From: an uncultured Bacilli bacterium
GTDB taxonomy: Bacteria; Bacillota_I; Bacilli_A; RF39; UBA660
Direction of reading: 5' to 3'
DNA length: 64,000 nt
Assembly (NCBI GenBank): GCA_934091055.1
Contig: CAKOKN010000002.1
Span: 1 to 64,000 of the forward strand
Part shown: positions 8,988 through 18,567 of the stretch, in pieces
Numbering within the stretch: the first letter of the stretch is position 1
Layout: each line of letters starts with the position of its first letter
Position numbers and translations under genes: made by a program
The notes under the pieces: model-generated
The model's database searches: none
What the model saw: the letters and a program-made list of their open reading frames with translations, nothing else
Told to the model about the DNA's origin: nothing

Positions 8988-10934
8988 GTGAAAAAAGAAG
9001 TAAAAAAAAACAAAAATAAAGAAATAATTAAAAAATTTAAAATATTTTTTTCAAAATATAATTATATTCTAATATTAATACTACCATTTATATTAATGGA
9101 CATATTAACAAAAATATTAGGAAACAAGATACATTTTTATGGAATAATAAGACTAGTACCAACTCTATTTACGTTACTGTGGATAACATTTATGGTGGGT
9201 AGTTCATTATTTTTAGAGAAGAAGAAAGGAAAAATAGTCTATATAATATCATTTATAATATCATTTGCCCTATTCATAACAAATAATATTTATTATTCTA
9301 TGACAGATACATTTTTTGATTTTAGTTTATTGATGTTAGCATCTGAAGGATCAGAATACTTTCTAGATGCCATAAAAAATTGTAACATATGGGTGTATGT
9401 ATCAGCTATAGCAGTGTTAATTACATTTATAATAGGCTTAAAAAAATATCCAAAAAGAGAAAAAACAAATTTAAAAAGTGTTATAAAAATATTTTTTGCA
9501 TTCCTTATTATTCATTTTCTCTTACCATTTATGTATGGACCTGCAAATAATGAATTAACTTGGAGTACTTGGCGTAATCCAAGAAATATATATAATACAT
9601 TTAATGATAATAATAAGAGTATGATGATAACAGGATTATATGAATATAGTTTTAGAAACTTTTATGTAACATTTATAAAAGCTAAAAAGACAACCAATGA
9701 AGAGGATTTAACATTTCTTGAAGAAGAATATGGTAAAGAAACAGAAGATACAACAAATAAATATACTGCAAAATACAAAGATAAAAACTTAATAATTATT
9801 CAATTAGAAGGAACAGATAATTGGCTTATAACAAAAGAAGATACTCCAACGCTATATGAAATGATGAATAATTCAATAAACTTTACTAATCATTATTCAT
9901 ATTATAATGGAGGAGGTTCTACATTTAATTCCGAATTTGCAGTTAATACAGGTTTTATAACACCTCTTTCATATACACAAAATGCTTATACATTTAATAA
10001 AAATCATTTCCCATATTCACTAGCTCATCTATTTAAACAAGATGGATATGCTGTAAATGCCTTTCATATGAATACTAGTGAATACTATTCAAGAGGAACA
10101 AACTATAAAAACTGGGGATATGATAACTACTATGGATTAAAAGACTTAGGTACTTATAACGATGATAGTTATACATTAGATAGAGAATTAATTTTAAATG
10201 AAACTTTTAGAGAAAAAATGTTTAGTGAAGAAAAGTTTGTAGATTATATAATAACATATTCAGGTCATTTACCATTTACAACAGAAAAAGGAGTATGTAA
10301 AAAATTAGTAGAAGAAGATATTTTAAAAGAGCAGGATTTAGAAAAATTACCTGAAGATTATACGTTGCCTAGATTAACTGAAGAAGAATGTGCCAGAAGA
10401 CAAGCAAAAGAAACAGATTATATGGTAGAATTATTACTTGATACATTAAAAGAAAAAGAACTACTAGATAATACAGTAATTGTAGTATTTACAGATCATT
10501 ATCTATACACATTATCAGATCAAACAATATTAGATAAATATAAAGAAACAGATAATAATTTAATTAATCATACACCATTCTTTATATGGAGTAATGAAGG
10601 AGAGAAAAAGAAGGTAAATGATGTAACATCGCAATTAAATGTACTTCCAACACTATTAAATTTATTTGGATTAGAATACCATTCCAATTACTATATAGGA
10701 AAAGATGCCTTATCAGCAGATTATCAAGGTTATGTCTTCTTTAGTGACTATTCTTGGTATGATGGTAATATATATGTAGATGGAGGTACAGTAACAAATG
10801 GAAAAGAAATAGATCCATTAGCTCTTGAAGATAAAAACTATTATATAAATTATATAATAAGAAAAAATGATTTAACACTAAAATATGACTACTTTAAAAA
10901 AATAAAACAAAATAAAACAGACAATGGTGTATAA
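8988..10934 (+). CDS. LTA-synthase-type membrane phosphoglycerol transferase
   Basis: The enzyme is of the LtaS/alkaline-phosphatase superfamily, which transfers glycerol-phosphate from phosphatidylglycerol to build lipoteichoic acid or modify membrane glycans. The product is ~648 residues. An N-terminal block has about five hydrophobic segments (to residue ~190), followed by the extracellular sulfatase-fold domain. Likely catalytic residues are E274 (IIQLEGTDNW), nucleophile T312 (GGGSTFNSEF) and D503/H504 (VFTDHY). The start is GTG 8988, because the upstream GTG lies inside the GTGGTGAT ribosome site. It converges with a GT2 glycosyltransferase that might make a glycolipid anchor or head group. 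Substrate is not established. Confidence 0.85.
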   Translation: MKKEVKKNKNKEIIKKFKIFFSKYNYILILILPFILMDILTKILGNKIHFYGIIRLVPTLFTLLWITFMVGSSLFLEKKKGKIVYIISFIISFALFITNNIYYSMTDTFFDFSLLMLASEGSEYFLDAIKNCNIWVYVSAIAVLITFIIGLKKYPKREKTNLKSVIKIFFAFLIIHFLLPFMYGPANNELTWSTWRNPRNIYNTFNDNNKSMMITGLYEYSFRNFYVTFIKAKKTTNEEDLTFLEEEYGKETEDTTNKYTAKYKDKNLIIIQLEGTDNWLITKEDTPTLYEMMNNSINFTNHYSYYNGGGSTFNSEFAVNTGFITPLSYTQNAYTFNKNHFPYSLAHLFKQDGYAVNAFHMNTSEYYSRGTNYKNWGYDNYYGLKDLGTYNDDSYTLDRELILNETFREKMFSEEKFVDYIITYSGHLPFTTEKGVCKKLVEEDILKEQDLEKLPEDYTLPRLTEEECARRQAKETDYMVELLLDTLKEKELLDNTVIVVFTDHYLYTLSDQTILDKYKETDNNLINHTPFFIWSNEGEKKKVNDVTSQLNVLPTLLNLFGLEYHSNYYIGKDALSADYQGYVFFSDYSWYDGNIYVDGGTVTNGKEIDPLALEDKNYYINYIIRKNDLTLKYDYFKKIKQNKTDNGV

Positions 10935-10935
10935 A

Positions 10936-10963
10936 AAAATCATATCAATTGCGATATGATTTT
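10936..10963. terminator. Bidirectional terminator between ltaS-like and GT2 genes
   Basis: AAAATCATATC pairs with GATATGATTTT around a six-base loop, with A-run and T-run flanks. It serves both converging genes. Confidence 0.85.
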
Positions 10964-10966
10964 TCT

Positions 10967-12463
10967 TTACTTATTTTTATTTATATCATCTATAGTAACT
11001 TTACTATCGTGAGGAATAGGTTTCCAAGTAACTTTCATAAATAAAGCAGCATAAGTACTATATCTACCAATTATATCAAATGTAGGCCAAGTTAAAGTAA
11101 ATAAAACTTTTTTCATAAAAGAAATTTCCTTAATATTCTTTCTTTCTACTATAAATAAATATATAGCGGCCCACATGTTTTGAATATACATACCCAATCT
11201 ATATAGTAACCTAAACCAAATAGAAATAAGCATTCCTACAAATAGAGCATTAATTCCAGGATTTACAGTTATTTTAATTTCAAATAGACTTCTAAGGATT
11301 CTAGCTAGATAAGTACTACCACTAAATATATTACTACTATTAATACCAGTGTTATAGCAGTAGCAGCCATACATAATAACTACCACTAATAACCATCTAG
11401 TAATATTAAATACTGAAAATGGTGTAAGTTGCATTAAAGTATCAAAAGAAGCAAATCTATGTCTAATAGATTCAACGATAGATAACATAACACTTTTAAA
11501 TGTTTTCTTTTCTTTAGTTTTTTCCTTTTCTCTCCATCTAGTCTTCAAAAATAATTTACCAAAGAAAATGTTAATAAATAAATAAGTACCAGATTCAACA
11601 AAGGCAAGTAAATGACCTTTAGCCCATCTTGTTCTTTGTCTTAAAGCAACTTTTAAACTAATAGGTTGTTCATCATAGAACATTGCTTCATTTTGATAAG
11701 ATATTCTATAACCTTGAGCTACAGCATCCGCAGTAAGTGCTCTATCTTCTGTAAGAGAAGTATAATGCCAACCATTTCTTACAATCTCACTAGTAAATAA
11801 GAACCCAGTTCCCTGTATATTAGTAGCTAATCTAAGTACTGATCTAGCTCTATGATTACACCTAATAGATCTAATCCAATGTAGTGCATATGTAGAAGCA
11901 ATCCAGTTTTCATCAAAGTTTTTAGTATTCCTATATGAAGTAACAATAGATTCTCCAGAGTCAAATGCATCATTCATTTTTGTAACATAATCACTTTTTA
12001 ATAAGTTATCAGCATCAAATATAAAGTATCCTTCAAAACTCATTCTACCATAGTCTTCTTCTATTTTTTCTAGAAGATATTGAAGAGCAAAACCTTTTGT
12101 TTTATGTTCATTATCAAATCTCTCATAACAAATAGCGCCCTTTTCTCTAGCTATTTCCGCAGTATTATCAGTACAATTATCTGCTACTACGAATGTAGTA
12201 AGTAGTTCACTAGGATAATCTTGTTTCTTTATGCTATCAAGTAGATTTCCGATAACATTCTTTTCATTTCTCGCTGCTATTAGAATAGCGTATTTATGTT
12301 TCTTCTTCGCAGGTTTAAATTTTCTAGTAAAAAATAAACCAATAATCCAATATAACGTTTTATATGCTAACATACAAGAAAGAATAGTACCCGTTATATT
12401 ATATATTTTTCTCCAATCTAAATAATGTTCACCTATTGAACTTATAATATTCATGATATACAT
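10967..12463 (-). CDS. Membrane-anchored family 2 glycosyltransferase
   Basis: This is a processive-type GT2 enzyme of 498 residues. A membrane segment lies near the N terminus (~residues 20-45), then the GT-A fold with AILIAARNEKNVIGNLL, VVADNCTDN, the metal-binding FDADN (the DxD equivalent), TEDRALTADA and the QRTRW signature of processive enzymes (Q-x-x-R-W). Several hydrophobic helices follow (~330-450). The start at 12463 has AGGTTGTTGT before it. Family members make hyaluronan-like polysaccharides, glycolipids or cell-wall glycans. The neighbouring LtaS-like gene suggests glycolipid or teichoic-acid work, but the sugar donor cannot be read from sequence. Confidence 0.85.
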   Translation of the reverse strand: MYIMNIISSIGEHYLDWRKIYNITGTILSCMLAYKTLYWIIGLFFTRKFKPAKKKHKYAILIAARNEKNVIGNLLDSIKKQDYPSELLTTFVVADNCTDNTAEIAREKGAICYERFDNEHKTKGFALQYLLEKIEEDYGRMSFEGYFIFDADNLLKSDYVTKMNDAFDSGESIVTSYRNTKNFDENWIASTYALHWIRSIRCNHRARSVLRLATNIQGTGFLFTSEIVRNGWHYTSLTEDRALTADAVAQGYRISYQNEAMFYDEQPISLKVALRQRTRWAKGHLLAFVESGTYLFINIFFGKLFLKTRWREKEKTKEKKTFKSVMLSIVESIRHRFASFDTLMQLTPFSVFNITRWLLVVVIMYGCYCYNTGINSSNIFSGSTYLARILRSLFEIKITVNPGINALFVGMLISIWFRLLYRLGMYIQNMWAAIYLFIVERKNIKEISFMKKVLFTLTWPTFDIIGRYSTYAALFMKVTWKPIPHDSKVTIDDINKNK

Positions 12464-12539
12464 ACAACAACCTCACTTCAAAATACAAGTGTATTATATC
12501 ATACATTAAATTAATAAACAAGTTTTATATTTTTTTCTT

Positions 12540-12593
12540 CACTCTAAGCCTGTAGTCTTAGAGTGTTATTTTAAGCCTCAGGTCTTAAAATAA
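12540..12593 (+). repeat. Hairpin array B (two modules)
   Basis: CACTCTAAG/CTTAGAGTG surrounds CCTGTAGT (12540-12565), then TTATTTTAAG/CTTAAAATAA surrounds CCTCAGGT (12566-12593). It lies between divergent GT2 and tmcAL. The first stem is identical to that of array F at 38608-38633, while the second stem differs. Confidence 0.85.
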
Positions 12594-12647
12594 ACAATAC
12601 TTTTGCATTATTTAGTCAAATATGTTATTATATAACCGGTGATAATT

Positions 12648-13790
12648 ATGCATAAAATTGGTATAATCGCAGAATATAATCCATTTCACAATGGTCATTT
12701 ATATCAAATAAAAGAAATAAAAAAAAGATATCCAGATAGCACAATAATATCAGTAGTATCTTCATCATTTACCCAAAGGGGAGATATTTCATTATTAAAT
12801 AAATGGGATAAAACTAAAATAGAATTAGATCAAGGTATCGACTTAGTAATAGAACTGCCTTTTGTTTATTCTACTCAGGCTTCAGATATCTTCGCCGAAG
12901 GAGCAGTAAAAATACTAAATTATCTAGGTATAGACACTCTAGTATTTGGAACTGAAAGAGATACCATTGAGGAATTAGAATTACTCGCAGATATTCAAAT
13001 AAATAATAAAGAATATCAAGAAAAAGTAAAACAATATCTAAGTACAGGCTTAAACTATGCTACTAGTACTAATAAAGCTCTCGAAGATATAACAAATGTA
13101 AAAGTAGATACTCCAAATGATTTACTTGCACTATCATATATAAAACAAATAAAATTAAATAAATATAATATAAAATATACCAATATAAAAAGAACAACTT
13201 CATATCACGGAAGTGAAATAAAGAATAATATTAGTTCTGCTAGTAATATAAGAGAAATGTTTGCAAATAATCAAGATATTGATAATTTAATGCCATTTGA
13301 TAAAAAGTATTTATATAAAGTAAGCATCAATAATTATTTAGATATATTAAAATATAAAGTATTATCTGAAGATATTAATATAAATAAATATCAGACAGTA
13401 GATGAAGGTATTGAGGGAAGAATAATAGATAATATTACTAAAGTAACTACTTATGAAGAGTTAATACAAAATATAAAAACTAAACGATATACATATAACA
13501 AAATATCTAGAATGTTACTACATATACTAACTAGTTTTACTAAAGAAGAAGCATCAAATATAGATATAGACTATATTAGAGTATTAGGTTTCACTACCAA
13601 AGGTCAAGAATACCTAAGTAAAATAAAAAAGAATATAACTATTCCTATAATAACAGGATATAAAAAAAATATATCTAAAGTATTAGATATAGAATATAGA
13701 GTTACTAAGATATATTCATTATTTACTTCCTCTAGTCTTATCAAAAAAGAGTATCAAATAAAACCAATAATTAAAGAAAATAATGACTAA
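12648..13790 (+). CDS. tmcAL: tRNA(Met) cytidine acetate ligase TmcAL
   Basis: TmcAL uses acetate and ATP to form N4-acetylcytidine at the wobble base of elongator tRNA-Met in Bacillus-type bacteria. The ~380-residue product starts MHKIGIIAEYNPFHNGH, containing the nucleotidyltransferase HxGH-type motif (HNGH), followed by SSSFTQRGDISLLNKWDK, VIELPFVYSTQASDIFAEGAV and TLVFGTERD, all characteristic of the YlbM family. The start is ATG 12648 behind GGTGAT. It converges with and overlaps the next gene by 20 bases. Confidence 0.93.
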   Translation: MHKIGIIAEYNPFHNGHLYQIKEIKKRYPDSTIISVVSSSFTQRGDISLLNKWDKTKIELDQGIDLVIELPFVYSTQASDIFAEGAVKILNYLGIDTLVFGTERDTIEELELLADIQINNKEYQEKVKQYLSTGLNYATSTNKALEDITNVKVDTPNDLLALSYIKQIKLNKYNIKYTNIKRTTSYHGSEIKNNISSASNIREMFANNQDIDNLMPFDKKYLYKVSINNYLDILKYKVLSEDININKYQTVDEGIEGRIIDNITKVTTYEELIQNIKTKRYTYNKISRMLLHILTSFTKEEASNIDIDYIRVLGFTTKGQEYLSKIKKNITIPIITGYKKNISKVLDIEYRVTKIYSLFTSSSLIKKEYQIKPIIKENND

Positions 13791-14178
13791 ATATATTTTT
13801 AATTTTATCACTAAATAGAGAATTAATAATCTCTATTTTTTCATTATTATCTTTAGTAAATAATAGACTTGATAATAAACATAATTTATCTCTATTACCT
13901 CTTTTATATTTATTATATTCTTTCTTAACATTAATATATCTAGAGTTTTCATCACTATCAATATCATTCAAAGTAAATATATAAGCCTTAAATCTATTAC
14001 TATTCTTATTATCATAAATATTAAGAATAATATTATTATCTACGATTTTATATTGAATATAGACATATTCTTCTTTTTTTAAATCAAAATCATATCCAAA
14101 TATATCATTAACAAAATCATTAAGTAAATCATCATTAGTAATATCAATAAGTGCTAATCTAAACATTTCATCATTCAT
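13771..14178 (-). CDS. Unrecognised small protein
   Basis: The protein has about 135 residues, is acidic, rich in Asn, Asp and Lys, and has no membrane segment or motif I can name. The start is set at ATG 14178 (MNDEMFRLALID) because TTTGGTGA lies ahead of it; the upstream GTG at 14190 lies inside that site. It overlaps the 3' end of tmcAL on the opposite strand. The central YKIVDNNIILNIYDNKN followed by an RNRDKLCLLSSLLF stretch is vaguely like PD-(D/E)XK transposase-family (Rpn-like) fragments, but I would not assign it. Confidence 0.6.
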   Translation of the reverse strand: MNDEMFRLALIDITNDDLLNDFVNDIFGYDFDLKKEEYVYIQYKIVDNNIILNIYDNKNSNRFKAYIFTLNDIDSDENSRYINVKKEYNKYKRGNRDKLCLLSSLLFTKDNNEKIEIINSLFSDKIKNIFSHYFL

Positions 14179-14238
14179 AATCTTCACCAAACATAAGGTA
14201 ACATATATATAATAGTAAAGTCAATAAAAAAAGAAAAA

Positions 14239-14257
14239 TGTAACCAAATAGGTTACA
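14239..14257 (-). terminator. Terminator of the polA-mutM operon
   Basis: TGTAACC pairs with GGTTACA around a five-base loop, followed on the minus strand by TTTTTCTTTTTTTATT. It lies 29 bases after mutM. Confidence 0.85.
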
Positions 14258-14285
14258 AATTAAATGTAAAATTATTGTAAATAAG

Positions 14286-15107
14286 TTATTTCTGACAGTT
14301 AGGACAATAATAAGTACCTCTTCCACCTACTCTAATTTTTTCTATTTTAGTATTACACTCTGGACAAGTACCTTTATCTTTTCCATGTACTAAAAGCTCT
14401 TTTTGAAATAGTCCGTGTACTCCATCTACAGAACTATAAGTTCTAATCGTAGTTCCTCCCATCTTAATAGCTTCTTCAAGAACACTTCTTGTATATTTAA
14501 TTATATTATTAGCTTCCTCTTCAGTAATTAAATTACATTTTTTTAATGGATTAATCTTACATAAGAATAATATCTCATCAGCATATATATTTCCAATACC
14601 AACTATTATACTTTGGTCTAAGAGTACAGTTTTAATAGGTAGTCTTTTATTTTTATACTTATCAAGTAAATAGCGACTTGTAAGTTTATCATCCCAAGGT
14701 TCAAGACCAAGTTCTACTAAAGGTCCTATTTTACCAATATCTTTTTTTTTAATAAGATACATTTTACCAAACTTTCTAGTATCTCTATATCTGAGTTCAG
14801 TATTATCATCTAGTTCAAATATAACATGTTCATGTTTATCTATACTATCGCTGCTCTTTTTAAAGAAATATTTGCCTTCCATTCTTAAATGAGAAAGAAG
14901 AAAATAATCATCTAAATCAAACATTAAAAATTTTCCTCTTCTTTTAATATTCTTAATAGTTTGATTAGCAATTTCTTTAATAAATTCATCTTTACTAGGA
15001 TAAGCAATAATATTATCCCATAAAACTCTAGCTTTAATTATTTTTTTATTATTTAATCTTAATTTTAAAGATTCTTTAACAGTTTCTACTTCAGGTAATT
15101 CTGGCAT
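14286..15107 (-). CDS. mutM: Formamidopyrimidine-DNA glycosylase (Fpg/MutM)
   Basis: This enzyme removes 8-oxoguanine and other oxidised purines and nicks the abasic site. At 273 residues it has normal length. It begins MPELPEVETV (catalytic Pro2 and Glu3), has the conserved LSHLRMEGKYF and IGNIYADEILF (H2TH region) segments, and ends with the zinc finger CPEC...CPNC. An AGAGGTGAT ribosome site precedes ATG 15107. It follows polA by 62 bases across a CCCGGG palindrome, so excision and gap filling may be co-transcribed. Confidence 0.97.
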   Translation of the reverse strand: MPELPEVETVKESLKLRLNNKKIIKARVLWDNIIAYPSKDEFIKEIANQTIKNIKRRGKFLMFDLDDYFLLSHLRMEGKYFFKKSSDSIDKHEHVIFELDDNTELRYRDTRKFGKMYLIKKKDIGKIGPLVELGLEPWDDKLTSRYLLDKYKNKRLPIKTVLLDQSIIVGIGNIYADEILFLCKINPLKKCNLITEEEANNIIKYTRSVLEEAIKMGGTTIRTYSSVDGVHGLFQKELLVHGKDKGTCPECNTKIEKIRVGGRGTYYCPNCQK

Positions 15108-15142
15108 AATTTTTTATCACCTCTTTTGCTAAATTATTTTCC

Positions 15143-15166
15143 AAATTATTTCCCGGGAAATAATTT
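15143..15166. repeat. 24-bp perfect palindrome centred on CCCGGG, copy 2
   Basis: The sequence is identical to 2218-2241. It sits just after the polA stop and before the mutM ribosome site, the same stop-palindrome-RBS placement as recF/gyrB. A partial extra arm, AAATTATTTTCC, lies at 15131-15142. Confidence 0.85.
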
Positions 15167-15169
15167 TAC

Positions 15170-17749
15170 TTATTTTGCTTCATACCAATTATTTCCCAAC
15201 TCAATATCTACATCTAATGGTACTTTAAGTTCAAATACCTTAGTCATTGTATTATACACAATATCTTTAACTTTATCTATTTCATCATTATACACATTAA
15301 ATATAAGTTCATCGTGTACTTGAAGTAACATCTTACTTTTTATATTTTCTTTTTCAAATATATTATTAATTTCTACCATAGCCTTCTTCAAAATATCGGA
15401 GGCACTTCCTTGAACTGGAGTATTAAGAGCCATTCTCTCGCCCATACTTCTTACCATATAGTTAGAACTTTTAAGTTCCTCAATAACCCTCTTTCTATTC
15501 ATAATAGTTTTAACATAACCATTTCTCTTAGCCTCATCTATTTCTTTATCCATATAATCTTTAACTCCAGGATAAGTTTCAAAGTATTTATTAATAAACT
15601 CTTTAGCCTCTTTAACAGGAATACCAATATCTTCAGCTAGTCCATAACTACTAATACCATATAAAATACCAAAGTTAACAGCCTTAGCTTGTCTACGCAT
15701 ATTCTTTGTAACACCTTCCATAGGTACTTTAAATATATCCATAGCGGTTTTAGTATGAATATCAACACCTTCTTTAAAAGCATTAATCAAATCATTAACC
15801 CCAGATAAATGAGCAAATACCCTAAGTTCAATTTGCGAGTAGTCAGAGGATAGTATAACACTATTATCCTCTGGTATAAAAGCTTTTCTAATTAATCTTC
15901 CATATTCACTTCTCATAGGAATATTTTGTAAATTAGGTTCAATTGAAGATAGTCTACCAGTTCTAGTAAGTGTTTGCGTATAGATGGTATGAATTTTACC
16001 ATCTTCTCTAATAGTATTAATAATACCATCTATATAAGTAGAATATAATTTAGCAAGAGCTCTATATTCCAATATTTTATTAATTATAGGATATTCCGTA
16101 AGTTTCTTAAGTACATCAATATCAGTAGCATATCCATTCTTATTTTTCTTAGCTCCAGGTAGTTTTAACTTATCAAAAAGTATTTCACCTAGTTGCTTAG
16201 GAGAATTAATATTAAACTCTTCACCAGCATAGTTATAAATATCTCTAGTTAGAATTTCCAATTTAATTTTAATTTCAGTACCCATCTCTTCAAGAACTTT
16301 CTTGTCTACTCTAATACCTTCAATTTCCATGTTAGCAAGAACTTTAGCAAGAGGCATTTCAATACTTTCAAATAAATAAATATTATCTTCCCTCTTCATA
16401 TCTTCATATAATTTATCTTTAGTATTATATATAAACTTAGCCTTAAGAATAGCTCTTCTTATAGCCTCTTCACTAGTAACAACTTCTTTTTTATCATAAC
16501 TAGGAATTTCTACTTCTAATTTATTTGCTAAGTAGCAGATATCATCTTTAGTTTCATAATTAAGTAAATAAGCACTAATCATAGTATCAAAATTAATATT
16601 AGGTACTTTAATACCATATTTATTAAATATCACAATTAATTTTTTATAATCATAAGTAGCTAGATTATAATTAACGTCTAGAATATTAGTATTATCCTTA
16701 AATATATCATAGGGTATATAACAAGATAAAGTACTATTATATAAAGCAATACCAAGTATTTCAGCATCATTATAATTACCAATAGTAGTATCTAAGTATA
16801 TAGAGGTATCCTCATTAATCTTAACATCATTGATATCAGATATAACTCTAAATTCTTCCTTTCTATCTTCTTCCTTTTTTACCTCACTAGTATTAATTTT
16901 TCTAAGAAGAGAATAAAAACCTAAATCATTATAAATATCTATTAATTCATCAGCCTTCTCACCCTTATATAATAAATCATCAAAAGTAATATCTAAAGGA
17001 ACCTCTCTATATATAGTAACTAAGTCTTTGCTATAATAAGCATCTTCCCTACCATCAATAAGTTTAATTTGCATAGCACCTTTAATTTTATCTATATTTT
17101 CATATATATTATCTATAGTTTTATATTCACTAACTAATTTAATAGCTCCTTTTTCACCAATACCTTTAACCCCAGGTATATTATCAGAAGCATCTCCCAT
17201 CAAAGCTTTTAAATCTATCATATGAATAGGATCAAATCCATAAGTATCATTAAATGTCTTTTTATCCATCCAAATATAGTCTTTAGTTTTAAGTAGTTTA
17301 ACTACTGTTTCATCACTAATTAGTTGTAGTAGATCTTTATCACTACTTACTATTAAAGCTTCATACTCAGGATCTTTTTCACACCACATAGATATAGTGC
17401 CTATAATATCGTCAGCCTCATATCCTGCACATTCTAGATACTTAATTCCCATCGCAGTAAGTATCTTTTTAGCTACAGGAAACTGTACTTTCAAATCATC
17501 AGGAGTCTCTCTTCTTCCATCTTTATATCTTTCATATTTTTCATGTCTAAAAGTTTTACCTATATCAAAAGCCACCATCATATATTCAGGTTTTTCTTCA
17601 GAAATAATTTTATTTATCATATTAACAAAGCCATATACTCCATTAGTAGGAAATCCTTCTTTATTTCTCATTATATTACCTGTATAAGCTGTAGCATAAT
17701 AACTTCTAAATAAAAGATTATTACCATCTACAAGTACTATTTTTTTCAT
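15170..17749 (-). CDS. polA: DNA polymerase I
   Basis: Pol I performs nick translation and Okazaki-fragment maturation. The 859 residues comprise an N-terminal 5'-3' nuclease (VDGNNLLFRSYYAT, GYEADDIIGT, DASDNIPGVKGIGEKGA), a degenerate 3'-5' exonuclease region (~300-460; the DxE site reads YLDTT, so proofreading is probably lost as in Bacillus Pol I) and the polymerase domain with SSDYSQIELRVFAHLSG (motif A), RRQAKAVNFGILYG (motif B) and LQVHDELIF (motif C). It starts at 17749 behind AGGTGAGG, with a TATAAT box at 17782-17777. mutM lies downstream. Confidence 0.97.
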   Translation of the reverse strand: MKKIVLVDGNNLLFRSYYATAYTGNIMRNKEGFPTNGVYGFVNMINKIISEEKPEYMMVAFDIGKTFRHEKYERYKDGRRETPDDLKVQFPVAKKILTAMGIKYLECAGYEADDIIGTISMWCEKDPEYEALIVSSDKDLLQLISDETVVKLLKTKDYIWMDKKTFNDTYGFDPIHMIDLKALMGDASDNIPGVKGIGEKGAIKLVSEYKTIDNIYENIDKIKGAMQIKLIDGREDAYYSKDLVTIYREVPLDITFDDLLYKGEKADELIDIYNDLGFYSLLRKINTSEVKKEEDRKEEFRVISDINDVKINEDTSIYLDTTIGNYNDAEILGIALYNSTLSCYIPYDIFKDNTNILDVNYNLATYDYKKLIVIFNKYGIKVPNINFDTMISAYLLNYETKDDICYLANKLEVEIPSYDKKEVVTSEEAIRRAILKAKFIYNTKDKLYEDMKREDNIYLFESIEMPLAKVLANMEIEGIRVDKKVLEEMGTEIKIKLEILTRDIYNYAGEEFNINSPKQLGEILFDKLKLPGAKKNKNGYATDIDVLKKLTEYPIINKILEYRALAKLYSTYIDGIINTIREDGKIHTIYTQTLTRTGRLSSIEPNLQNIPMRSEYGRLIRKAFIPEDNSVILSSDYSQIELRVFAHLSGVNDLINAFKEGVDIHTKTAMDIFKVPMEGVTKNMRRQAKAVNFGILYGISSYGLAEDIGIPVKEAKEFINKYFETYPGVKDYMDKEIDEAKRNGYVKTIMNRKRVIEELKSSNYMVRSMGERMALNTPVQGSASDILKKAMVEINNIFEKENIKSKMLLQVHDELIFNVYNDEIDKVKDIVYNTMTKVFELKVPLDVDIELGNNWYEAK

Positions 17750-17776
17750 AACCTCACCTAAGTCTTTCTATATATA

Positions 17777-17810
17777 ATTATACTAAAAAAAAGACTTAAA
17801 ATAAAGTCTT
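17777..17810 (-). promoter_or_regulatory. Terminator-promoter junction upstream of polA
   Basis: AAGACTT (17791-17797) pairs with AAGTCTT (17804-17810) and is followed on the minus strand by a T8 run, closing off upstream transcription. Directly after it comes TATAAT (17782-17777), a -10 box for polA 28 bases before its start. Confidence 0.65.
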
Positions 17811-17831
17811 AATAAGATATTTTATATGTAT

Positions 17832-17855
17832 AAATTATTTCCCAGGAAATAATTT
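17832..17855. repeat. 24-bp palindrome, copy 3 (one central mismatch)
   Basis: AAATTATTTCCC is followed by AGGAAATAATTT: 11-bp arms with a single central change from the copies at 2218 and 15143. It lies upstream of polA beside hairpin array C. Confidence 0.8.
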
Positions 17856-17860
17856 ATTAG

Positions 17861-17941
17861 TTCGAGCCTATAGTCTCTCACTATCATTAAAGCCTAAGAT
17901 CTTTAATGAAAAATATGAAGCCTATAAATAGTCTTCATATT
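17861..17941 (+). repeat. Hairpin array C (three modules)
   Basis: Unit 1 is TTC-GAG-CCTATAGT-CTC-TCACTA. Module 2 pairs CATTAAAG with CTTTAATG around CCTAAGAT (17885-17908). Module 3 pairs AATATGAAG with CTTCATATT around CCTATAAATAGT (17912-17941). It is nearly identical to array H (58594-58675). It sits between the histidine-phosphatase stop and polA. Confidence 0.88.
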
Positions 17942-18567
17942 TAAGTAATATTTTTAATATTTATTAGTCCATTATCATTATCAAATTCTAATTTAAATGT
18001 TTCTAAATAATTTGGTATACCATTAAAAAATACATTGTTATTATAACTATAGTCTTCGTTCAAAACGATATTACATCCCAGTTTTTTTAATAAAAATATA
18101 ATTGAAGTAGCGTGACTTATTATAACAACTTTTTTATTTTTGTTTCTATTTATTATATCAACAAGAGCATCATACATTCGACTACCAACTTCTTTTTGAC
18201 TTTCTCCATTTGGTAATTTATAATTTTCATCTTCTAACTGTTTTTTTTCAAAATTATCAGGTACTTCATCATAAGAATTAATAACTCCGTGTATTCTCTC
18301 GCCAAGTCTATTATCTATATTAACTTTTAAATTATGATTATACCCGAAGTATTTAGCTGTTCCTAAACATCTACTATAGCCTGATGACCATACTTCATTA
18401 ATATTATCAAATTCATCATTGATAGAAAACCAATTTGCCATTTTCTCCCCATCTACACTCAGCGGTCTCCTCATATTATCAATTAAAACATTACTATCAC
18501 CATTTACAATACCTAAATGTTCTTTAAAAGGCTTACTATGTCTAACTAGATATACTATAGTACTCAT
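17941..18567 (-). CDS. Histidine phosphatase (phosphoglycerate-mutase superfamily)
   Basis: This is a 208-residue member of histidine phosphatase branch 1. The phospho-accepting motif is VRHS at residues 8-11 (RHS in place of the common RHG). Other signatures are YSRCLGTAKYF, LGERIHG, the acid-donor region NGES and the second catalytic histidine in VIISHATS (~residue 153). Family members dephosphorylate sugars, nucleotides or proteins. Its ATG shares one base with the stop of the upstream ADP-ribosyltransferase-like gene (TAATG), so the two are translationally coupled. The context suggests a phosphorylated nucleotide or ADP-ribose-derived substrate, which is inference. Confidence 0.85.
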   Translation of the reverse strand: MSTIVYLVRHSKPFKEHLGIVNGDSNVLIDNMRRPLSVDGEKMANWFSINDEFDNINEVWSSGYSRCLGTAKYFGYNHNLKVNIDNRLGERIHGVINSYDEVPDNFEKKQLEDENYKLPNGESQKEVGSRMYDALVDIINRNKNKKVVIISHATSIIFLLKKLGCNIVLNEDYSYNNNVFFNGIPNYLETFKLEFDNDNGLINIKNIT

